NCBI RefSeq assembly: GCF_001269385.1
Contig: NZ_CXOO01000026.1
Span: forward strand, 1 to 64,000
Length of the DNA stretch: 64,000 bases
Origin: Limnohabitans sp. DM1
GTDB lineage: Bacteria > Pseudomonadota > Gammaproteobacteria > Burkholderiales > Burkholderiaceae_C
Direction: 5' to 3'
Shown here: positions 29,901-41,900 of the stretch, one piece after another
Layout of the letters: each line of letters starts with the position of its first letter
Position numbering within the stretch: position 1 is the first letter of the stretch
Translations under genes and position numbers: made by a program
The notes under the pieces: generated by a model
What the model was told of the DNA's origin: nothing
The model's database searches: none
The model's input: the letters and a program-made list of their open reading frames with translations, nothing else

Positions 29901-32900
29901 TTGCCTGCCGGGTCGGTGGCGATGACGCTCATGGCGTTGATGCCTTCGGGCAGCGCGGTGCTGGGCGTGGCCGACCAGCTGCCGTCGGCCGCAACCACGG
30001 TGGTGGCAATGACTTGGCCTTGGGCGTCTTTGATGGTGATGGTGTCACCAGGCTCGCCCTTGCCGCTGAGGGTGGGGGTGTTGTCGCTGGTGGTGTTGTC
30101 GCCAGGCAGTCCGGTGTCGCTGCTGGGGTCCAGTACGGCGGTCAGGCTGGCCGGGGCGGTGGTGTCCACGGTGACGGGCAAGGTGGTGGATGGGCTGGTG
30201 TTGCCTGCCGGGTCGGTGGCCGTGATGTTGAGGTTGTTGAGGCCTTCGTTCAGCGCTGTGGTGGGCGTGATGGCCCAGGTGCCGCCGGCATCGACCACGG
30301 CGGTGCCAAGGATGGCGCCTTGGGGGTTTTTGAGGGTGATGGTGTCACCCGGTGTGCCGGTGCCGCTGAGGGTGGGCGTGGTGTCGCTGGTGGTGCTGTC
30401 GAGCAGCTTGCCGCTGTCGCTGGTGGGGTCAAGCACGGCGGCGGGCGCTGCTGGTGCGTTGGGGTCAATGACGACGGTGACGGTGAGCGGGCTGGTGATG
30501 GTGTTGCCTGCTGGGTCGGTGGCGGTGACGCTCAGGGCGTTGCTGCCGCTGGTCAGCGGTGTGGTGGGCGTGACGGACCAGCTGCCGTTGGCGGCAACGA
30601 TGGCGGTGCCGATGACGGCGCCTGTGGCGTCCTTGATGGCGATGGTGTCGCCGGGTGTGCCTTTGCCGCTCAGGGTCGGCGTGGTGTCGTTGGTGGTGTT
30701 GTCACCCACGGTGCCGCTGTCACTGAGCGGGTCGAGCATGGCTGTGAGGGCGCTCGGGCCTGTGGTGGCGGGGGCTGTGGTGTCGATGGTGACGGCCAGT
30801 GGCGCGGCTGCGCTGGTGTTGCCTGCGGGGTCGGTGGCGGTCACGCTCAGGGCGTTGGTGCCTTCGGGCAGCGCTGTGGTGGGTGTGATGGACCATTTGC
30901 CTGCCGCGTCAACCACGGCGGTGCCGATGACGTTGCCCAGCAGGTCTTTGATGGTGATGGTGTCACCCGGCGTGGCGCTGCCGCCAGACAGTGTGGGCGT
31001 GGTGTCGCTGGTGGTGCTGTCGCCTGTTTTGCCGCTGTCGCTGATGGGGTCGAGCACGGCCGCAGGGGCTGCGGGTGCGGTGGTGTCCACGGTGATGGGC
31101 AGCGGGCCGAAGGGGCCAACGTTGCCAGCCGGGTCGGTGGCGTTGACTTGCAGGGCGTTGGGGCCTTCTGCCAGCGGTGTGGTGGGCGTGATGCTCCATT
31201 GGCCAGCCGCATCAACGATGGCGGTGCCGATGACGGCGCCACTGGCGTCTTGGATGGTGATGAGGTCACCAAAGGTGCCGGTGCCGGACAGCACGGGGGT
31301 GGTGTCGTTGGTGGTGGCGTCGCCTGTTTTGCCGCTGTCGCTGGCTGGGTCGAGCGCGCCTGTGGGGGCCGCTGGCGCGACGCTGTCCACGGTGACGGGC
31401 GAGGTGGTGGCCGGGCTGCTGACGCCGCCTACGGTGGCGGTGACGCTGAGCTGGCTCAGGCCTTGCGGCAGGTCGGTGGTGGGGGTGGCCGTCCATGCGC
31501 CGTCGGGCTGCACCTCGGCGCTGGCGATGACCACGCCATCGGCATTTTTGATTTCAATCAGGGCGCCCGGGGTGCCGGTGCCGCTCAGGGTGGGGGTGGC
31601 GTCGGTGGTGATGCCGTCGCCCTGGGTGCCGGTGTCGGCCACGGCATTGAGGCTGACCACAGGGATGCTGTCGTTGACGCTGAGGGTGGCGGGGTCGGTG
31701 GCGACGTTGCCTGCGGCATCGGTCAGGGTGGCGGTGACGGGGTAGGTCTGGCCGCTGGTGAAGGCGCCCAAGGTGCCGCTGGTCGGGGTGGCGGCGTTGG
31801 CACCCGTCACATTCAGCGTCCAGTTGCCCAGCGCGTCGGGGGTGACTGTGTAGGTGGCGCCGTTGACGGTGACGGTGAGCACGTCACCGACGGTGTAGCT
31901 GGCGGGCACGGTGCCGCTGAGCACCACGCCATCGGGGTTGGCGTTTTGGTCGTTGGCCACCACGCCGGTGGGCACGCTGGTGTCCACGGTGATGGGCAGC
32001 GCGGTGGGTTCGCTGGTCTGGCCGGTGGGGTTGGTGGCGGTAACGCTCAGCGCATTGGGGCCTTCAGGCAGCGCAGTGGTGGGCGTGATGCTCCATTGGC
32101 CGTTGGCGCCGACGATGGCGGTGCCGACCACGGCGCCGCTGGCGTCTTGGATGGTGATGGTGTCACCGGCGGTGCCGGTGCCCGACAGCACGGGTGTGCT
32201 GTCGTTGGTGGTGTTGTCGAGTTTGGTGCCACTGTCGCTGACGGGGTCGAGCACGGCGCCAGGGGCTGCGGGGGCAGGCGGCGTGGTGTCAATCACCAGG
32301 GGCAGCGATGCGGGCGCGCTGGTGTTGCCCGCCAGGTCGGTGGCGGTGATGGCCAGGTTGTTGATGCCGTCGGGCAGCGCGGTGGTGGGCGTGGCCGCCC
32401 AGGTGCCGTTGGGCTGGACCAAGGCGGTGGCAATGACGTTGCCTTGGGCGTCTTTGACGGTGATGGTGTCACCCGGCGTGCCGCTGCCGGAAAGCGTTGG
32501 CGTGTTGTCGTTGGTGGTGTTGTCACCCAGTTTGCCGCTGTCGCTGATGGGGTCGAGCTTGGCCGCTGGGGCGACGGGGCCTGCGGTGTCGACCACGACG
32601 GTGACCAGCAGCGGGTTGGTGATGGTGTTGCCCGCCGGGTCGGTGGCGCTGACGCTCAGGGCGTTGTTGCCTTCGGGCAGTGCGGTGCTGGGGGTGATGG
32701 ACCATGTGCCCGCGGCGTTGACCACGGCGGTGCCGATGACGGCGCCAGTGGCGTCTTTGATGGTGACGGTGTCGCCAGGGGCGCCCGCGCCACTCAAGGT
32801 GGGGGTGCTGTCGCTGGTGGTGTTGTCACCCAGGGTGCCGGTGTCGCTGGTGGGGTCGAGTGCGGCGGTCAGCGCGCCTGTGCCGGTGGTGGCGGGGGCG

Positions 32901-35900
32901 CTGGTGTCGATGGTGATGGGCAAGGTGGCCGGTGCACTGGTGTTGCCTGCGGGGTCTGTGGCGGTGGCGGAGAGGTTGTTCAGGCCCTCGGGCAGCGCGG
33001 TGGTGGGTGTGATGGCCCAGGTGCCGTCGGGCGCGACCACGGTGGTGCCCAGCACGGTGCCGTCGGGCGCTTTGAGGGTGATGGTGTCGCCAGGCGTGCC
33101 TGTGCCGTCGATGGTGGGGGTGTTGTCGTTGGTGAGTTTGTCGCCCACGGTGGCGCTGTCGCTGGCGTCAGCCAACTTGGCCACGGGAGCGGCGGGGGCC
33201 AGGCTGTCGATGACCAGGGGCAGTGTGGCCGGTGGGCTGACGTTGCCAGCCGGGTCGGTGGCCGTGACGGCCAGCGCAATGGGGCCTTCGGGCAGGGCGG
33301 TGGCGGGCGTGGCCGCCCAGGTGCCATCGGCTTGCACGGTGGCCGTGGCGATCACGTTGCCCTGTGGGTCTTTCAGGGTGATGGTGTCACCCGGTGTGCC
33401 GTTGCCGGTGAGGGTGGGCGTGGTGTCGTTGGTGGTGCCGTCGCCCTTGGCGCCGCTGTCGCTGGTGGCCGCGAGTGTGGCTGTGGGGGCTGCGGGGCCA
33501 GCGGTGTCGAGCGTGATGTTGAGCACCAGCGGTGCGCTGGCGGTGGTGTTGCCCGCCGGGTCGGTGGCGGTGATGACCAGCGGGTTGTTGCCGGTGGGCA
33601 GCGCGGTGCTGGGCGTGATGGCCCAGGTGCCGTTGGTCAGCACGGTGGCGGTGCCGATCAGATTGCCAGCGGCGTCTTTGATGTTGACGGTGTCGCCGGG
33701 CGTGCCGGTGCCGCTCAAAGTGGGTGTGGTGTCGTTGGTGGTTTTGTCACCCAAAGCGCCGCTGTCGCTGGTGGGGTCGAGCACGGCCGTGAGGCCGCCT
33801 GCACCACTGGTGGCGGGGGCTGTGGTGTCGATGATGACGGGCAGCGGCGCAGCGGCGCTGGTGTTGCCTGCCGGGTCGGTGGCGGTGACGGTGAGGTCGT
33901 TGGGGCCTTCGACCAGCGGTGTGGTGGGCGTGATGGACCATTTGCCAGCGGCGTCGACCACGGCGGTGCCGAGCACGCTGCCGTCGGGCGCCTTGAGGGT
34001 GATGGTGTCACCGGCGGTGCCACTGCCGCTCAAAGTGGGCGTGGTGTCGTTGGTGGTTTTGTCGAGCAGGACGCCTGTGTCGCTGATCGGGTCGAGCATG
34101 CCGGTGGGGGCTGCAGGGCCTGCGGTGTCAACCACGACGGTGACGAGCAGCGGGTTGGTGATGGTGTTGCCCGCCGGGTCGGTGGCGCTGACGCTCAGGG
34201 CGTTGCTGCCTTGGGGCAGCGCGGTGGTGGGCGTGATGGACCATTTGCCCGCTGCATCGACCACGCCGGTGCCGATGACGGCGCCAGTGGCGTCTTTGAT
34301 GGTGATGGTGTCGCCAGGGGTGCCCGCGCCACTCAAGGTGGGGGTGCTGTCGCTGGTGGTGTTGTCACCGAGCGTGCCGGTGTCGCTGGTGGGGTCGAGT
34401 GCGGCGGTCAGCGCGCCTGCGCCGGTGGTGGCGGGGGCTGTGGTGTCGATGGTGATGGGCAGCGCTGTGGGTGCGCTGGTGTTGCCTGCCGGGTCGGTGG
34501 CCGTGACGGTCAGCGCAATGGGGCCTTCGGGCAGCGCGGTGGTGGGCGTGGCCGCCCAGGTGCCATCGGCTTGCACGGTGGCCGTGGCGATCACGTTGCC
34601 CTGTGGGTCTTTGATGCTGATGGTGTCACCGGGCGTGGCGCCTGCGCCCGAGAGCGTGGGTGTGGTGTCGCTGGTGGTGCTGTCGAGCAGCTTGCCGCTG
34701 TCGCTGGTTGGAGCCAGCACGGCAGCCGGGGCGGCTGGGCCAGCGGTGTCGATCGTGATGTTCAGATCCAGCGGTGCGCTGGCGGTGGTGTTGCCCGCCG
34801 GGTCGGTGGCGGTGACGACCAGCGGGTTGCTGCCGGTGGGCAGCGCGGTGGTGGGGGTGATGGCCCATTGGCCCGCTGCATCGACCACGGCGGTGCCGAT
34901 CAGCTTGCCAGTGGCGTCTTTGATGGTGACGGTGTCGCCGGGCGTGCCAGCGCCGCTCAAGGTGGGCGTGGTGTCGTTGGTGGTTTTGTCACCCAGGGTG
35001 CCGCTGTCGCTGGTGGGGTCGAGCACGGCGGTCAGCGCGCCTGCCCCGGTGGTGGCGGGGGCTGTGGTGTCGATGGTGATGGGCAGCGCTGTGGGCGCGC
35101 TGGTGTTGCCTGCCGGGTCGGTGGCCGTGACGGCCAGCGCAATGGGGCCTTCGGGCAACGCGGTGGTGGGCGTGGCCGCCCAGGTGCCATCGGGTTGAAC
35201 GGTGGCCGTGGCGATCACGTTGCCCTGTGGGTCTTTCAGGGTGATGGTGTCACCCGGTGTGCCGTTGCCGGTGATGGTGGGTGTGGTGTCGTTGGTGGTG
35301 CCGTCGCCTTTTGTGCCGCTGTCGCTGGTGGCAGCGAGCACGGCAGCGGGGGCGGCAGGGCCAGCGGTGTCCAGCGTGATGTTGAGCACCAGCGGTGCGC
35401 TGGCGGTGGTGTTGCCCGCCGGGTCGGTGGCGGTGACGACCAAGGGGTTGTTGCCGGTGGGCAGCGCGGTGGTGGGCGTGATGGCCCATTGGCCCGCTGC
35501 ATCGACCACGGCGGTGCCAATCAAGTTGCCAGTGGCGTCTTTGATGGTGACGGTGTCGCCGGGCGTGCCAGCGCCGCTCAAGGTGGGCGTGGTGTCGTTG
35601 GTGGTTTTGTCACCCTGAGCACCGCTGTCGCTGGTGGGGTCGAGCACAGCAGTCAGCGCGCCTGCGCCGGTGGTGGCGGGGGCTGTGGTGTCGATGGTGA
35701 TGGGCAGCGGCGTGGGCGCGCTGGTGTTGCCAGACGGATCTGTGGCCGTGACGCTCAGGGCAATGGGGCCTTCAGGCAGCGCGGTGGTGGGCGTGACGGC
35801 CCAGCTGCCGTTGGCGGCGACCACGGCAGTGCCGATGACCGCGCCTGTGGGGTCTTTGATGGTGATGGTGTCACCGGGCGTGGCGCCTGCGCCGCTCAGG

Positions 35901-38900
35901 GTGGGCGTGTTGTCGCTGGTGGTGCTGTCGAGTTTTGTGCCGCTGTCGCTGGTGGGGTCGAGCACGGCAGCAGGCGCTGCGGGGGCCGTGGTGTCGATGG
36001 TGATGGGCAGCGGCGTGGGGGCGCTGGTGTTGCCTGACGGATCTGTGGCGGTGACGGCCAGGTTGATCAAACCATCTGGCAAGGCGGTAGTGGGCGTGAC
36101 GGCCCAGGTGCCGTTGGCCGCGACCACGGCGGTGCCGATGACGGCGCCTGTGGGGTCTTTGATGGTGATGGTGTCACCGGGCGTGGCACCCGCGCCGCTG
36201 AGCGTGGGCGTGTTGTCGCTGGTGGTGTTGTCGAGCAGCTTGCCGCTGTCGCTGGTCGGGTCGAGCACGGCAGCAGGGGCTGCGGGCGCCGTGGTGTCGA
36301 TGGTGATGGGCAGCGGCGTGGGCGCGCTGGTGTTGCCAGACGGATCTGTGGCGGTGACGGCCAGGTTGATCAAACCATCTGGCAAGGCGGTGGTGGGCGT
36401 GACGGCCCAGGTGCCGTTGGCCGCGACCACGGCGGTGCCGATGACGGCGCCTGTGGGGTCTTTGACGGTGATGGTGTCACCGGGCGTGGCGCCTGCGCCG
36501 CTGAGCGTGGGCGTGTTGTCGCTGGTGGTGCTGTCGAGTTTGGTGCCGCTGTCGCTGGTCGGGTCGAGCACGGCTGCAGGGGCAGCGGGCGCTGTGGTGT
36601 CGATGGTGATGGGCAGCGGTGTGGGGGCGCTGGTGTTGCCTGACGGATCTGTGGCGGTGACGGCCAGGTTGATCAAACCATCTGGCAAGGCGGTAGTGGG
36701 CGTGACGGCCCAGGTGCCGTTGGCCGCGACCACGGCGGTGCCGATGACGGCGCCTGTGGGGTCTTTGATGGTGATGGTGTCACCGGGCGTGGCGCCCGAG
36801 CCGCTCAGGGTGGGCGTGTTGTCGCTGGTGGTTTTATCACCCAGGGTGCCGCTGTCGCTGGTGGGGTCGAGCACGGCAGCAGGCGCTGCGGGCGCCGTGG
36901 TGTCGATGGTGATGGGCAGCGGCGTGGGCGCGCTGACATTGCCGCTCGGGTCGGTGGCAGTCACAGCCAGGTTGATCAAACCATCTGGCAAGGCGGTAGT
37001 GGGCGTGACGGCCCAGGTGCCGTTGGCCGCGACCACGGCGGTGCCGATGACGGCGCCTGTGGGGTCTTTGATGGTGATGGTGTCACCGGGCGTGGCACCC
37101 GCGCCGCTGAGCGTGGGCGTGTTGTCGCTGGTGGTGTTGTCGAGCAGCTTGCCGCTGTCGCTGGTCGGGTCGAGCACGGCAGCAGGGGCTGCGGGCGCCG
37201 TGGTGTCGATGGTGATGGGCAGCGGCGTGGGCGCGCTGGTGTTGCCAGACGGATCTGTGGCGGTGACGCTCAGGGCAATGGGGCCTTCAGGCAGCGCGGT
37301 GGTGGGCGTGACGGCCCAGGTGCCGTTGGCCGCGACCACGGCGGTGCCGATGACGGCGCCTGTGGGGTCTTTGATGGTGATGGTGTCACCGGGCGTGGCG
37401 CCTGCGCCGCTGAGCGTGGGCGTGTTGTCGCTGGTGGTGCTGTCGAGTTTTGTGCCGCTGTCGCTGGTGGGGTCGAGCACGGCAGCAGGCGCTGCGGGGG
37501 CCGTGGTGTCCACGGTGATGGGCAGCGGGGTGGCGGGGCTGGTCAGACCTTCGGGATCGGTGGCGGTGACGCTGAGGTTGTTCAGGCCTTCGGCCAGGGG
37601 GGTGGTGGGCGTGATGGCCCAGTCGCCTTGGGCGTCGACCACGGCGGTGCCGATGACTTGGCCTGTGGGGTTTTTGAGGGTGATGGTGTCGCCGGGGGTA
37701 CCGGTGCCGGACAGCACAGGGGTGTTGTCGGTGGTGGTGTTGTCGTTGAGTTTGCCGCTGTCGCTGCTCGGGTCGAGCACGGCATCCGGTGCGGCTGGGC
37801 CTGTCCCGGCTTCAATGGTGACGGGCAGCGGTGTGGTGGGGCTGACGAAGCCTTCGGGGTCGGTTTGGGTGACGCCGAGGTTGTTCAGGCCCTGTGGCAG
37901 AGGGTTGACCGGGGTGGCGTTCCAGGTGCCGTTGGGGGCGACCACGGCGCTGGCAATGACGTTGCCTTCGGGGTCGGTGATGGTGATGGTGTCACCCGGT
38001 GTGCCGGTGCCCGTCAGGGTGGGGGTGCTGTCGGTGGTTTTGCCGTCGCCCACGGTGCCGCTGTCGCTGATGAGGGCGATGGCAGCCGTGGGTGCTTCGG
38101 GCAATACGTGGACGATGGCGGTGGGCTGGGTCAGGCCGTCTGTGCCGGTGAAGGTGATGGCCTGGCCTGCTGTCGGCATTTGCGCTGTGGTCAGCGGCAC
38201 GGTGAAGGTGCCGGTGTCGTCAGCCACGGCGGTGGTGGTGCTGCCGTTGGGCAGGGTCACTTTGACGGTGCTGCCGGGCAGCGCAGCGCCGGTGAGCATG
38301 GCGCCGGTGGGCGTGATGGTTTGTTCAACGATGGTCACATCACCGAGCAACCAGCGGTTGAGTGGGGTGTCCACGGTGAAGGTGTTTTCCGGGGCGCTGC
38401 CGTCGGTGGCGCCTTTGAGGGCTTCCAATGCAACAACACGTCCTTCGTCCATCAGCGCGGCGCCTGCGGCAGTCAGGGTTCCGCCCGGCTGGACCTGGGT
38501 TTGCAGGGCATCCAGGCTGGCGTCGATGTTGCCTTGAACGCTGTCAAGGCCGGAGAGTTTGGCCAGCACGAGGCCGTATTTTTCGCCGTCGGTGAGCTCG
38601 ACGAAACCGTTGGCGTCGTAGCGGTCGCTGGCGGTGAATTCGAAGCTGTTGGTGACGATGGGTTTTGCGGTGATGTCCACACCGTCCATGCCCAGGGCTT
38701 TGGCCACGTCGGCGTTGGCGGTGCTGATGGCCGTGACGCTGACGGGGGTGGTGGCGGTGTCGGCCACACCGGCTGTGCGCACGGCCAGTTCGGTGACGGG
38801 CGTGATGTACAGCGTCAGGACCGAGTTGAGGGCGTTGGGCACCTCGAAGTTGGGCTGGCCGACTTCGGCCACGCCCAGGGCGCGCAAGGTGGTGTCAAAC

Positions 38901-41900
38901 GATTTGCCTGTGGCGCTGACTTCGTCGATGTAGTTGGTGGCGGTGCCGTTGACGTCCACCACTTTGACCAGAACAGCGCCCCGGTAGTCTTGTTTGTTGG
39001 CGAGATCGAGGCGCCAGGTGCCGTCTCCTGCGAGCGTGGTTTGGCCCAGGAGGGCGCCGGTGTTGTCATAGACAAACACGGTGGCGCCGCCCGTGGCGTT
39101 GGTGGTGACGGGGTTGCTGTCGAGGCCGGGCGTGAGCAAGGTGACCTCGCTGGTGTCGCTGCCCACGGTGGGTGTGTTGGTGCCGGGGTCGGTCAGAGTG
39201 AGGCCACCATCGTTGCTGGCGCCCGGGGGGGGCGCGGTGCCGGTGCCGCTGCTGTCGGTGGTGGGAGTGACCAGACCGGCAAATACGCCCCCCTGGATGA
39301 TGAGTTTTCCGACGGCGGACTCAATGGTCAGGGGCAGTGCTGTGGGCGCGCTGGTGCTGCCGGCCGGGTTGGTTTCGGTGACGCTGAGGTTGTTCAGGCC
39401 CAGGGGCAGCGGGTTGAGCGGGGTGGCTTGCCAGGTGCCGTTGGGCTGCACGGTGGCGGTGGCAATCACATTGCCCTGAGGGTCTTTGACGGTGATGGTG
39501 TCACCGGCTGTGCCGGTGCCGCTCAGGGTGGGGGTGGTGTCGGTGGTGGCTTTGTCGCCTTGGGTGCCTGTGTCGCTGGTGGGGTCGAGGATGGCGACGG
39601 GCGCTGCAGGTGGCGGCGCAACGGGGGTGGCGCTGATGCTGAAGGAGGCGATGTTGTTGATGTCGGCGCCGTCTTTGTTGGCGTTGCCTGTGGCATCGGT
39701 GAATTTGTCACTGGTCACGAACAGCATGCCGCTTTGGGCACCGACTGCGGGCGTGAAGGTGGCGGTGTAAACCAGCGGGTTGGTGGTGCTTTGGGCAAAG
39801 CCTGTCAGGGTGCCGCCCATGACGGTGATGTCTGCAAGAGTGAAGTCGCTGGTGGCGTCACTCAGGGTGAAGGTGACGGTGGCGGTGTCGGTGGCAGCCA
39901 TCAATGATTTGTTGGTGCTGACGATGACGCTGGGGGTGCTGCTGTCGATGGTGACGGGCAGCGGCGCGGAGGGGCTGGTGTTGCCGGCCGGGTCGGTGGC
40001 GGTCATGGTGAGGGCGTTGAGGCCTTCGGGCAGCGCGGTGGTGGGCGTGGCGGCCCAGGTGCCGTTGGGGGCGACCACGGCGGTGGCGATGGTGTTGCCC
40101 GCAGCATCTTTGACGGTGATGGTGTCGCCAGGGGTGCCGGTGCCGCTCAGGGTGGGGGTGGTGTCCGAGGTGGTTTTGTCACCTTGGATGCCGGTGTCGC
40201 TGATGGCGGCCAGTGTGCCTGCGGGGGCAGCGGGGGCCAGGCTGTCGATGGTGACAGGCAGCGCGGTGGGCGCGCTGGTGTTGCCAGCCGGGTCGGTGGC
40301 GGTGATGGCCAGGTTGTTCAGGCCCTGTGGCAGGGGGTTGAGTGGTGTGGCCGCCCAGGTGCCGTCGGGGGCCACAGTGGCGCTGGCGATGGTGTTGCCC
40401 TGGGGGTCTTTGACGGTGATGAGGTCGCCGGGTGTGCCGGTGCCGGTCAGCGTGGGGGTGGTGTCGGTGGTGATGGTGTCGGTCAACAAGCCGCTGTTGC
40501 TGCTGGGTGCCAAGATGGCGCCGGGGGCTGTGGGGGCAGCGCTGTCGATGGTGATGGGCAGCGGCTGGCTGCTGGTGGCACCGCTGGGGCTGGTTTCGAC
40601 CACGTTGAGGTTGTTCAGGCCTTGGGGCAGTGGGTTGGCCGGGGTGGCTGTCCAGGTGCCGTTGGGAGCCACGGTGGCGGTGGCGATGGTGTTGCCAGCA
40701 GCGTCCTTGATGGCGATGGTGTCGCCAGGCGTGCCGGTGCCGGTCAGCGTGGGGGTGGTGTCGTTGGTTTTGCCGTCACCCAGGGTGCCGCTGTCGCTGG
40801 TGCTGGCCAGGCTGGCGCTCAGGGGGGTGATGGTGATGCCCGAGCTGATGCTGAAGGACAGGGCGTTGTTGGTGTCGGCGCCGTCGAGGTTGATGTTGCC
40901 AGCGGCGTCGCTGAATTTGTTGCTGGTGACCAGCACGGCAGCGCTGCTGGCACCGGCTGCGGGGGTGAAGGTGGCGGTATAGACCAGCGGGTTGGTGGCG
41001 CTTTGCGTCAGGCCGCTGATGCTGCCGCCGACGGCGGTGATGTCAGAGGTGGTGAAGTCTGAGCTGGCTTCACTCAAGGTGAAGGTGACGGTGGCGGTTT
41101 GGCCGGTGGTGAGCGCTGTGGCGTTGGTGCTGAGCGCAATGGTGGGGGCGCCACTGTCGATGACGATGGGCAGCTGGGCGGTGCTGGTGGCACCGCTGGG
41201 GCTGGTGGAGACGACGCTCAGGTTGTTGGGGCCTTGGGGCAGTGGGTTGGCCGGGGTGGCAGACCAGGTGCCGTTGGGCTGCACGGTGGCGGTGGCGATG
41301 GTGTTGCCAGCGGCGTCTTTGATGGCGATGGTGTCACCGGGCGTGCCGCTGCCGCTGAGGGTGGGGGTGGTGTCGTTGGTGACGTTGTCGGTGCTCAACC
41401 CGCTGTTGCTGATGGGGTTGAGGATGGCGCCCAGGGGCGATGGGGCCACGCTGTCGATGGTGATGGGCAGCGGTGTGGCGGGGCTGGACAGGCCGGCCGG
41501 GCTGGTTTCAACCACGCTCAGGTTGTTGAGACCTTGGGGCAGTGCGTTGACCGGGGTAGCCGCCCAGGTGCCGTTGGGCTGCACGGTGGCGGTGGCGATG
41601 GTGTTGCCAGCGGCATCTTTGATGGCGATGGTGTTGCCAGGCGTGCCGGTGCCGCTGAGGGTGGGGGTGGTGTCGTTGGTGAGTTGGTCACCTTTGGCGC
41701 CGCTGTCGCTGGTGGGGTCGAGGATGGCGGCAGGCGCTGCGGGGGCGACAGGGGTAACAGCCGCGTTGATGCTGAAGCTGGCGAGGTTGTTGAGGTCGGC
41801 GCCGTCTTTGTTGAGGTTGCCGGAGGCGTCGGTGAATTTGTCGTTGCCCACGAAGACCATGGCGCTGCGGGCACCGACGGTGGGGGTGAAGGTGGCGGTG

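Noticed and set aside
29081..36037. A 2,318-residue plus-strand open frame opposite the giant gene, with several other long antisense frames between 29000 and 45900
   Set aside because: It mirrors the giant gene's repeats in the antisense frame. Strong GC bias and repeated codons keep stops out of it. Its translation is low-complexity (Gly/Val/Arg/Asp-rich) with no recognisable domain and no ribosome binding site.
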